A model generated the notes under the pieces. The model made no database searches. It was given only the letters and a program-made list of their open reading frames with translations, and was not told the DNA's origin. From Musa acuminata AAA Group (lineage: Eukaryota; Streptophyta; Magnoliopsida; Zingiberales; Musaceae), in contig NC_088335.1 of assembly GCF_036884655.1 (NCBI RefSeq), forward strand, positions 44,882,501 to 44,946,500: a stretch of 64,000 bases of DNA, in the 5' to 3' direction. This document shows positions 54,543-64,000 of the stretch, piece after piece. Position numbers and translations under genes: made by a program. Numbering within the stretch: the first letter of the stretch is position 1; every line of letters starts with the position of its first letter.

Positions 54543-55668
54543 ATGGCCAAGATGTCACCTGTCGCCGCCCTCTTGCCTTGTATAGCCCGCTTATCCTTTC
54601 TCCCCCTCGTCTTCTTCGTTTTCTTCTCCTCCTCCTTAGCGGATTCATCCGGCGGCGGCGTCGCCTCCATCCAGGAACTCCTCCGCGGCCACGGCCTCCC
54701 TGCGGGGCTCCTCCCCAAGTCCGTGGAGTCCTTCGTCCACGACTCCTCCTCCGGCCTCCTCGAGGTCCGGATCGACCGCCCCTGTTACGCCCGTTACGAC
54801 GACGGACTCGCCTACTTCGATCGCGAGGTGCGCGGCAACCTCAGCTACGGGGCGCTCCGCGGGGTGGTCGGCTGGTCGCAGGAGGAGCTCTTCCTGTGGC
54901 TCCCCGTCAAGGGGATCGTCGTCACCGACCCGGCCTCGGGCATCATCCTCTTCGACATCGGCCTCGCCCGCAAGCGACTCGCCCTCTCGACCTTCGAGGA
55001 CCCGCCCGACTGCTTGCCGGAAGGAGAAGAAGCGGCGGCCGGTTTAGGTGAGTGAGGGAGCTCAAAACAACAATCGATCATGGCCGTCCGGCTTTTCTCG
55101 TTTGGAAGTTCCGATTTCTGCCCTCGTTTCGAATGGAAATGATCTGATTACGTTTACTCTTGTTTGGGAAATCCGGATCTTGGCTCATAAAAATCGAATC
55201 TTTATCGACAACTTTTCCTTCTCTCTGCAAGATTGTGATTTTGAATTCTTTTCGAAGTTTTTTACCTTCAAATCTAAACAGATCTGATTGCTTGGTTATA
55301 AATCAGTACTAAGTTCTTAAAATGACTTTGTTGCGTATGCAAGCAAACCTTTTGTCTTTCCAACTCTTAGAATCTATCACTCTGTTCTGCATATCTGATT
55401 TCTTAGTATATCTGTGGTCTTTATTATCTCATAGGTGGTGTAGTTTTGTTGTTTCTATGCTTGCTTTTGCTCGAGTATGGGGTGCAGTCATTTCCCAAAT
55501 TATGTTCACTCTCCTCTGCAGCTCATTCTCCATAGCAGTGACTATTTGCATGACTTATTGTTCTGTTCCTTCGTAGCAATTCTCCACAGCAATCACTAAT
55601 CGGCTGCTGCACATTCTGCTTGTTTTGCAGGGTTGTTTGGCAGAAGAGGATACCAGCAGCAGAGATAA
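54543..55668 (+). CDS. DUF538 family secreted protein
   Basis: 180 aa in two exons: 54543-55047 and 55631-55668, joined in phase 1 at a consensus donor (TTTAG/GTGAGT). The start MAKMSPVAALL is chosen because the longer frame merely translates the CT-repeat leader. A signal peptide covers about residues 1-34. DUF538 core follows: IQELLRGHGLPAGLLPKSV, SGLLEVRIDRPCYARYD, LSYGALRGVVGWSQEELFLW, then LPVKGIVVTD and IILFDIGLARKRLALSTFED. Plant DUF538 proteins are stress-linked and have been proposed to resemble lipid-binding BPI folds; the molecular function is unsettled. If the intron is retained, translation stops three codons later at 55055. Exon 1 is very GC-rich. Confidence 0.88.
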
Positions 55669-58503
55669 TTATCAGAGAACCATATTGAAGATATATTCTA
55701 AATTTTTCCTCCTTTTTCCTAATCCTGTCTCCCCCTTCCTGAAACTTCTGGTGTGTTGTAAATGGAAAATGGAATTTTATGTTCTTAATACAATATCATT
55801 ATCTCTCTCCATCTCTCTCATCAGACACCTCCCATCAAACAGTGAAATACTTATCTATGTGCAATAGGAAGTTCTGAGGTGAATTGTAAGCTGTGCCAGG
55901 CTGCCAGCTCAAGAGTCTGTGGTGAGGGCCATGTACAATAGGATTTGAACATGCTTCTTGGCTGGCATCAGCTGTCAATTCTTTGGAAATGGTCCATATC
56001 TTATAATAATGGCACTTTGTCATGTTGTTCATTCATGTAACCAATGGCAGCAGCTGGTCCAAGTTATGTCATGTGATTCAACAGTTATTGCATTCAATCA
56101 TGCATATTATTAATGTTATGGTGGCTGCATTTTTTAATGCTAAAGTGATTGATAATCATGGAAAACTGCACTGAGAATGTCATTTATAATCTGTGTTTGT
56201 TAAGAGCAACATTTGGTATGTCATCCCAATTTGTAGTATCATGGCAATGATTTTTTTTTACTTGTTCTTTGAAAGAAAGTTTCAACTGGTCAACTGCATA
56301 AGATGGTTTGACTAAACATGTCAAGCAGACCTTTTCTTCAGTTATTCACATCTAAATCCATAACTGATCTGCTTAAGAGCAAATTAGTTTGATAAATAAG
56401 ATATATACTTCTGACCTTGAGTTTTGCAAAGGAATTATAACATATGTTCAAAGAGTGACAAGAGCATTCATTCTCAAGGTTGATTGACATTAGTTCTTTT
56501 GTCATAGAATTGATGTTTGAAGTGATATGATTAATATTGGGTTAAGAATAATGGAGTGGATGAAGACAGGCTGATTCCAGGCTTTTTCACTAGAAGCAAT
56601 GCAATTATGCACTGCTACCAGTATGCTGGCAGCAAGCAGACACACCTAATACATCCTTCAAAGCTTCAAATTTGTGATAACAATGGGACAAACTAGGTAT
56701 TCTTTCATGACTGGTCCAACCATCAAACTTACAGGTGATCATCAATTATTAGCATGGCTAAATCACCACCATAATTGTTCTTTCTTAACATAAATCTAAT
56801 AGAAAAGCAATGAGGAAGAAGTCCATTTAGCTGACTTCAAATAGTTGGTACAATAATACTTTGGTCAGTGGATGGAGCAGTGGATGCATGTAATCTCAAC
56901 TCTCACCTTTTTTCTGATCAAGCTGCAGGACTTGAACACAATGGATTCAACTTCACACTGGGGGCTAACTCAGCTTTTGCCAAAGGAAGATGGACACTGC
57001 AAAAAGAAACCCATGACCTACTTGCGCAGATCTTCCAAGGCAAGGAAAGATTAACCATAGAAACCATTACTTATTGTTCAAAGTGGTTTCAGTATGTCTG
57101 CAGTTCAACATCATCCTCTCCAACATGAAATTTCATTGAGGTAATGAATTCTTTAACCATGATTTCACCAACAAAAGCAATGACAAATTATGCTATGCAA
57201 TCAGCAAACTGAAGGAGATAAAAGGAATGGTGTGCACTGGTCAGCATATCTGCTGGTTTATGTGGTCTATGTAGAATCACAGATGCAGAAGAAAGGAAAG
57301 GACACAGTTTATTGTTTGGATGCTAACATTATATACGTTCTGTTCTCAGAGTTCACAAGATTTAGACATGCCATGTGATGTTTGGTGGAATGTCAAGCGT
57401 TCATTTTCATCAAATATCTGTTCCTGCAGCTGAAAAACCATTTGTGGAAGGCTAAATAGTGATCACTATTAAGGTTGTTTGGTTGTCTTTGGATAGCAAC
57501 ATCATTCTTCTGGCATCTTGTTGACATGTAAATATCAGTGGATGACATATTTGATTCATGATCATAAATCTTTTATTAGCATCCAAACTATGCACTCCGC
57601 TAATCACTTCAATGTCATGTTCATTTCAAGACTCCACTCATTCATATCAGCTAGTGCAAACAGTATTTAGAAGTTCTATGTGGTTTAGCTAGCATCCCAT
57701 TATCTGCTGCAAGTTTACATTTTCTCCTGTGGGCACAAACTCAGCTTCTTTCCAAGTATGAGTTCTATAGTAGGAATCGAATTCCATTCTGGTTTATGAT
57801 GATATGCATTGAAGACATGAGATAACATAACTCCTGTTCCTGCTGCAATCTGCATTTGCATGGTACTGTTCTTTCTTTCTCAAAGATATTTGTAATGGAA
57901 TTGCAAGGCTGGTCACCAAAATCTTTTGGATATAAATTATTAGCCTTCTTGTATTTGGTCAAATAGCAATGAAATGAAAGATCTGAAATTGAATTATGAT
58001 AATAGAGTGGAAAGCATCAGATAGAAAAAGCAGAGGAGAAAAGCAAGAAAAAACTAAAATCATGAAAAACCAATGTTCTACCAAAAATTTGTCTCTGTAT
58101 ACATCAACTTCAAATATTTTTGGGCCTCCGCTTCATACTTTGTTACTTCATCTTCCTCCAGCCTAAGCAGTCTTATCTTCTTCACTGATTTCCTTGCAGA
58201 TGATCACTTCCAAGTCTCGACCAATAGCATAAAACTCCCAAGGCATGTCAGGCCATCTTCAGATTTTGATGAGCACCGAGCAAACATTAAGTTTATGTAC
58301 ATAGAATTAGTTCCATTAAGCTGATTCTTTAGCACGTAATTCGTAGCTCCACAGATCTTTCCTTTATTTCAGCATTGTTCAAAGTCATATTTGCAGAAGA
58401 AGCTTACAAAGACTATAACATATTTGTGGTAGATGTGAATGCGATCCATCTCTCTCAAACGATTGCAATATACAGGAGGAACAGAAAAAACAAGTGACCG
58501 AGT
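55669..58503. other. Intergenic region without recognised genes
   Basis: DUF538 3' region followed by unassigned DNA. Overlapping frames of 60-86 codons near 56868-57128 carry no recognisable motif. Confidence 0.5.
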
Positions 58504-58818
58504 TCAGGATTTGCTGCCCTCAACTCTTTTCCTGGTGACACGAATGTAGCAAATCACAGCGATGATTATGGTGGCAGCGAGCCCGCCGAGCATCACTTCT
58601 CCTATGGCAATGGACTTATCGATCCGGTGGTTTCTGTGATGCCTTCGATTTGCGGGTGCACTTGCAATTCCCATCTTGGTTTCACTTAAAGGAAAGCTTG
58701 AGGTTGGTGAGCTTGCCAATATGAGCTTGTCTGCTTCTACCACTGGAACAGGTCTAGCCATAACGATGGCTGCAAGGCCATCAGCAGCTACCAAGATAAA
58801 GAGGAGCAACCGAACCAT
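58504..58818 (-). CDS. Small single-pass transmembrane protein
   Basis: Intronless 104 aa frame. The ATG at 58818 is preferred over upstream in-frame extension because a TATA box lies at 58963-58970 and residues from there form a clean signal peptide (MVRLLLFILVAADGLAAIVM, 1-20). A low-complexity Ser/Pro/His stretch follows, with a histidine/arginine cluster (RRHHRNHR, 58-65). Then comes one transmembrane helix at about 70-92 (GGLAATIIIAVICYIRVTRKR) and a short basic tail, giving a type I topology. The IDKSIAIGEVMLGGLAATI-CYIR block resembles a plant family of unnamed small membrane proteins; no function is known to me. Confidence 0.65.
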   Translation of the reverse strand: MVRLLLFILVAADGLAAIVMARPVPVVEADKLILASSPTSSFPLSETKMGIASAPANRRHHRNHRIDKSIAIGEVMLGGLAATIIIAVICYIRVTRKRVEGSKS

Positions 58819-58962
58819 GGATGGAGTTTCTGTTGGAAAGACCTTCACAGAGAAGCTTGAAGCATAAAGGAAGAAGATGGGAACCTTTAGTGGACTATCT
58901 GCAAGATCTGGAACTCCTGGTTTGATGGACAATGGAGCTCATGGACGAAGAAAGAAGTGGCC

Positions 58963-58970
58963 TTTTATAA
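58963..58970 (-). promoter_or_regulatory. TATA box of the small membrane protein gene
   Basis: TTATAAAA on the minus strand, 145-152 bp upstream of the chosen ATG; predicted leader about 115 nt. Confidence 0.5.
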
Positions 58971-61900
58971 GGTTTGAGTTACTGAGTAGTGCATCTTTTA
59001 GCTGATTTCTCTAAGGTTTCTGTCCACCAAAGATGAAGACAGGGCAGCACTTTCCCACAGGTGGTGGGCAGTGTGGCAGTACTTGCTCCTAGTATTTTTT
59101 GCTTCTTGGAAGCTTTGTGTTCCCTTGAATTGTTTGTTTAGAGAGAGACAAGCAGATACAGCTAGATCTGCTTGAGATTGGGAGATAATTGTGTTTGTGG
59201 TCCATCAAATGACAGAAGGTCACTGCTTTAGATGACAAGACTCTCTTGCATCCTTGCTTACTCGAGGTCTTATAGCTCAATTCTCGAAACATTGCCAATG
59301 AACATAGAAGATGCAATCAGACTTGTATCAGCTTCAGTGTCACTTCTGTACTTCTCAGTGGCAATCAAAGAAATCAGGCTGGAGAAACAATATCTTCCCT
59401 CATCCATGTCATTCAGACAAGGAGAACATGATTTCATTTTGTTGGAAGATTCCATGTCTCGGCATCACAAGCACAAAAATCATTTCCAGTTCACAGATCC
59501 AAAATATTCTTGCCATCGTTGGCATTGTCAGTATCTTATCAAGTCGAAGTTTCGATGTCCATGGCATCATGTTTCCTAGCATTTTGACAACAGCAACCTC
59601 CTCGTGCACCTAAATTATCTAAGTTTGGTCCCCTTGCATGCTTTCTCTTTTCTAGGAATCTTCCATTCAGTGAATAGCAAAGGAAGTCTGTTCTTTATTT
59701 GGTTACATGAGAAGGTATCTTCAACCACTCTTACAAGATTTACTCTTCTTCTTCATACTTTAATCTGGTGCTGCTCATTATGGATCATTCTCACAATGGC
59801 TCTACCTCTTATTTAATTGTTGTGAGTACCTTTGATCTCAGGTTTTTTGTTTCAGGCAAATGTGCAGCCTTTGGAATCTTCTTGTTTCCTGTGCTTTTCT
59901 TGGATCTCATGCAGACCTATATTTAATCAGACTAGATCAAAGATGGTTTGATTTTGAAGTGCTCACCAGTTGTGTGATATAGTTATCATTTCATAGTAGA
60001 TCTGTCATAAGTTATTGTGCACAGTGAAAGTAATGTTGTTGTGCAGAGTAGAATTTGCACAATAGCAAATTCTGAGGCTTCATTGCTGATATTAAGTGCA
60101 TAATATGGATAACATCAGAGCCAATTCCATCTAAGCATGTTACAGTTCCTTGATTTGAATACTTTGACATTAATGTTGGTGTATTTTTTGCCCTGGATTT
60201 GCAGTAACCATGCAAGAAACATAGGAGAAATAATTTAGCATTGTTCATCTTTATTTGGTGTCTCTGGCAAGTAAAAAGATCACCTATCTGCTGGGAACTA
60301 CAGACTACTTCTCAATTAATTCATGCTCGCAGTAAGGATGATTGGCCACAACAGTTGAATGACATCTTTGGCAACTAAACATTTCAAGACAGATGTGGGC
60401 TTGCTGTTCATGGTGATCATATGTGATATTTGAGTTAGGCTTTGAATAGTTATGATACAAGTCACAGTCACAAATTGGTTTATCTTCCAGTTTTGAAAGA
60501 TGCGTATGAACATAGCAACTCTCTGAGATTGCTTCATGGCCTCTCAAGTTCTGAGAAGTATCCAAATCTGATCTCTGGTTGTGATGTATATGTTTACCTA
60601 ATGAGGAGACTATTCCTGAGAAAGATCAATACTTCACACATATTCTCTACAAAATGACAAGAACTCTCATCTCAGTTCTTGTTACGTGAGCAACACAATC
60701 TCTGAATTCGATAGGCGCGACAAAAGAGCATCTCAAAGTGAATTTTGCTAGAGAGATGCAGAGATTTGGTCTCACAGCCTCTCTTTGACACCCACCCTCT
60801 GTGTGAAACAATTCAATTATGTACTTCCAATGCATCATTTTTCTGTTGCCATAGCCACCCAATAGTTGGAACACAAAGGATTACTCCTAGATTTAGATTG
60901 AGGTGTCTGTCCTTGACACATCTTGAATCTGAAACACAGCATTCTTTAGATCAGATTGGTCGGAAGAAGTTGTTCCTTGTCCATTAGATCAGTAACTCTG
61001 ATGTTGTCTCGGAATCTATAATGCCTAAGAGCAGGAGAATGAGAAACTTGCTTCTCTAATCATTGCTTTCATAGCTGTCACTCTCTGAGCTACATAACAT
61101 AGCAATATGAAGTGACGAGGAAACACTGTACGGCCCAATATGTTCTTATTCAGATAGCCAGCAGAGTAAGAAAGATGTGTGAGGGAGTTCATGAGAAATA
61201 TTGGATCAGGTCAAGTTTCATTTAAAGCTCACGACAGATCTGTCCCAAGTGACATATTGGTAGGAAATGTATCTTTGTCAATCCAGTTGAGACATCTGAC
61301 ATTAAAATGGCAAGACAATGGCACAAGTTGTATCAAGTGGTTCATCTTCCCACCTGCTTCATGACGACTCCTCAACTAGTGCACAAAAGCAAGCAGTGAT
61401 GGCTGGCTTTTGGGCAGCCAAACATAGCCTGCTACATAAAGCAGTCCCTTCTTTTTAGTTCAGATAGACTCGATGAGTTTGGCATCACCCCATGAGCAAC
61501 CTAAAAGTTCCTTGAAAGAGACCTTCGGCTCTTTCATCTCCACTCTCAGTTGAGTTCCATGCGAAGAAAAAGGTAGCATCTCTGCAATGAATCGAAACAG
61601 GCTGATGCAGGTAGATTGAGCACTGTAGCTGAAACAAACATCAATATTTTAGATGGACATGGCATCCTACTCCTTTCAGTACCATCAAACCAAATGCTTG
61701 GATGGAAAGTGTAGCCAATTGGATGCATCGAATGAATGACGAATGGAGGAGAACCTAACAGATCGAAGGATAATATTACAATAAATAGTTTTCGGATCAG
61801 TCAAAAAGAGAGAGAAAGCGTGCATAAGCTTTCCTTCTACAAAGTCTCCTTCACGGATTGGCATGAACAGTGGTCGATTCCAAAGCGTTCGAAAGAGACG

Positions 61901-62246
61901 CCTAATTGCCACTTGATCGCCTCCACAAAGGCCTATCGGTGTCAGTGACTAATATATAGATCGGAGGCCCTACGATCAGGATCCGACGGTTGACGATTTC
62001 CTGGAATCACATTCGGCTATTATCCACGCCATACGAGATCAAGACGAGCCCACTAGATTTACTGAAACACCCCTGGAAGTCTCGCCAGAACGAGGGTATT
62101 ATGGTCAAAGCTCAAGTCAACGAGACCGAGGCTCTATAGATCCAAACCGCCGGGACTTTCGTTGGCGCACACAGTCTTCTCTTCCAACATCAGCGATGCC
62201 TGCGGTGGCAAGCTCGTGATTGCTGGGAAGCGAGAGGAGGAGAGGG
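58971..62246. other. Intergenic region without recognised genes
   Basis: Only short frames without motifs on either strand (the longest, at 59232-59579, is 115 codons and featureless). The last about 200 bp become GC-richer and lead into the next gene. Confidence 0.5.
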
Positions 62247-63737
62247 ATGAGGTTACTGGAGTTCCCTTGCGGCTGGCGATCCGGTTGGCTGGAGAAGGCG
62301 ACGCCGAAGTCGAAGCCGACGGTGGAAATGGAGGAGACGCGGCCGGCAGAGGCGGCGGTGTGCGCGTCTCCGGAGAAGCGGCGTCGGAGGGCGTCGCGCA
62401 GGGAGGATTCTCAGTGGCAGCCCTCGTTGGTGGCGATCTCGGAGGACGGGATACTTGTGCCAGCGCCGCCGCCGGCGCTGGCTGCGGCTGTGGTGTCGAA
62501 GGGCAGAGGGTCGGGGAAGCCGAAGGCGAAGCCAAAGCCAAAGCCGAAGCCGAAGCCGGCCACAAGGGTAGCGTCTCGCGTCGCCAAGGACGACTACCGG
62601 TAAGTAGTACACATTTAGCTCATCTGTTCCTCACTGCTATTACCAGTCTATTACCAAAGATTTATTCCAAGTATTATTATTATTATTATTGTTATGCTAA
62701 GGATTAATTTTTAGAATATAAAGTTTTAATTGCTGAACACGAAGAATAAAAAAGAAATTTTGGCTAATTATTTTGCATTGAGATTATTAAAATCATATAT
62801 TAGATCCCATCTTAATAACGAAAGCTTTATAGGATTTATGATCATAAAATTTAGATTTTTAGATGGTATGATTGATCAAACAAAATTTTGAGGTGAATTC
62901 GACTGATCAAATATAGACTGCAGTATGTGCAGGGGTTGAGCAAAAACATGTCAACAGAAACTAAATAATAATAGTAATAATAATAATGCATGAACTTACT
63001 AAAATCTATTATAATTTTATTGTTAAAATACCTTAGTGATATTTAAGATTTTTGCTTGATTGAATGATCTTCGGCTAAGTATTAATGATTTGTTTATGAA
63101 TCATTTTGAACTCATCTACAAATAAAGTCCCTTCTGGGCCTTCTGTTTTTATCCTTCAATATTGCTTCTTCCATGTTTATTCTGTCAAAACCATTTGACT
63201 TAATACAATCAAAGGAGAAGAGCTGAAGAAGAAGAGAAAAAAAAAAAAGAGGAATAATCAATGGATTCTAAAAGTCGGAACCTCTTATGATTTCTATGAT
63301 GTTGAAATCCAATCAAAGGAGAAGAGCTGAAGAAGAGAAAAACAAAAGAGGAATAATAAATGGATGCTAAAATTCAGAATCTCTTATGATTCCTATGTTG
63401 TTGAAATCCAATCAAAGGAGAAGAGCTGAAGAAGAGGGAAAAAAAAAGAGGAATAATAAATGGATGCTAAAAGTCGGAACCTCTTATGATTTCTATGATG
63501 TTGGAATCATTACCATGGGATGTACAAATAAATGTTTACACAAGGAACCATTCATGTGTTAGAATTGACATGGTCATCCAAACTCTCTCTGAAATGTCAA
63601 TATGCTATCTCTTTGTATGTAAATGCTGTGTTTGGTCATTCTCTCTGGATAAGAAGTTAATTTGGGTCTGTTGGTTTGATTCTTTCAGGCACTATGGAGT
63701 TGTGCCCACATTTGCTCCAGCAGCCTTCTTCTTCTGA
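62247..63737 (+). CDS. Lysine/proline-rich plant protein of unknown function
   Basis: 133 aa in two exons, 62247-62599 and 63689-63737, spliced in phase 2 (CG/GTAAGT to TTTCAG/G). The ATG at 62247 (MRLLEFPCGW) is the first in-frame one; frames opening further left do not use ATG. Features: a basic cluster EKRRRRASRR (43-52), a short conserved-looking block WQPSLVAISEDG (57-68), an (AP)-rich linker, and a (KP)n run at residues 91-105. It ends RHYGVVPTFAPAAFFF, where the second exon supplies all but the first two bases of the Arg codon. The WQPSLVAISED block is shared, as far as I recall, with unnamed plant proteins. The basic stretches could mean nuclear location; that is inference. Confidence 0.7.
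63206..63510. repeat. ~100-bp tandem repeat, three copies, in the last gene's intron
   Basis: Units start CAATCAAAGGAGAAGAGCTG at 63206, 63310 and 63409 and contain AAGAGGAATAAT and CTCTTATGATTTCTATG. Spacing is 104 and 99 bp, differing mainly in A-run length. The array ends about 180 bp before exon 2. Confidence 0.9.
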
Positions 63738-64000
63738 AGCTTGGTTCTAATCAGCACACTTGAAGATTATCTTCAGAATCAAAATGTTGACCATGAAGTT
63801 GCTACTGCTGATTGATTGAATGATTGATGATGTTGATAATTTGCTAGATATTTTTTGTTGTTCTCTCTTGTTATCTTGAATCAAAATAGGCATCAAGACA
63901 CTTTTTCCTGTCATTTAATTGAATGGAGTAGTCTTATCCTACCTTGAGGATTCAAAAGAAAGAAGGATCAAGAAAACAAGATCCAAATGCAACCAAAGCA
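63738..64000. other. 3' region of the last gene
   Basis: Probable 3' UTR and downstream DNA; nothing further seen. Confidence 0.4.

Noticed and set aside
56868..57128. 86-codon frame
   Set aside because: Two overlapping frames of similar length, no motif, no promoter-like context.
62134..62565. 143-codon minus-strand and 181-codon plus-strand frames over the last gene
   Set aside because: Both are out of frame with the spliced model ending RHYGVVPTF; the translations are low-complexity Ala/Pro/Ser or Gly/Ala.

Overview
This window is nuclear DNA from a flowering plant. The genes have many GT-AG introns, several short genes have GC-rich exons (cyclin D, SPEAR-type repressor, universal stress protein, DUF538), the intergenic DNA is AT-rich, and there are many (GA)n/(CT)n microsatellites. 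This base-composition contrast and the repeat types suggest a commelinid monocot, possibly banana-like (Zingiberales). The lineage is an inference; no marker gene in the window settles it.

Layout. 1-340: possible first exon of a minus-strand gene leaving the left edge. 345-4600: transposon-rich DNA, including a MULE-like element with a perfect 10-bp target duplication. 4731-6058: six-exon D-type cyclin (CYCD6-like). 6646-7875: intronless F-box/DUF295 gene with a C-terminal hydrophobic segment. 9611-10641: three-exon SPL/NZZ-like EAR repressor (SPEAR family). 11670-11751: tRNA-Ser(AGA), minus strand. 11752-14524: repeats, including a hairpin MITE and a GTACCG-rich block. 14525-16878: universal stress protein gene whose last coding exon appears to be 8 nt. 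18131-19066: exact 468-bp tandem duplication. 19292-31359: 17-coding-exon WD40 gene on the minus strand (WDR48/UAF1 homologue, 752 aa), with a hAT-like element and several tandem repeats in its introns. 35252-40302: complete ten-exon G-type lectin S-receptor-like kinase (858 aa). 41528-43209: seven-exon atypical bHLH factor, minus strand. 43303-54542: about 11 kb in which I recognise no gene. 54543-55668: two-exon DUF538 secreted protein. 58504-58818: small single-pass membrane protein, minus strand. 62247-63737: two-exon lysine/proline-rich protein of unknown function.

The genes are independent eukaryotic transcription units with no operon logic. They cover cell-cycle control and transcriptional repression (cyclin, SPEAR, bHLH), protein turnover (F-box; WDR48 as activator of a deubiquitinase), and surface perception (receptor kinase). 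For nine of the ten multi-exon or recognisable protein genes, reading frame and splice phase close exactly from start to stop, so the models were rebuilt from splice sites rather than single ORFs; the bHLH model needs one choice of internal acceptor. I see no clearly novel multi-gene system. The most interesting points are the exon symmetry of the receptor kinase, the 8-nt terminal exon, a GC-AG intron, the F-box protein with a possible tail anchor, and the well-bounded transposons.
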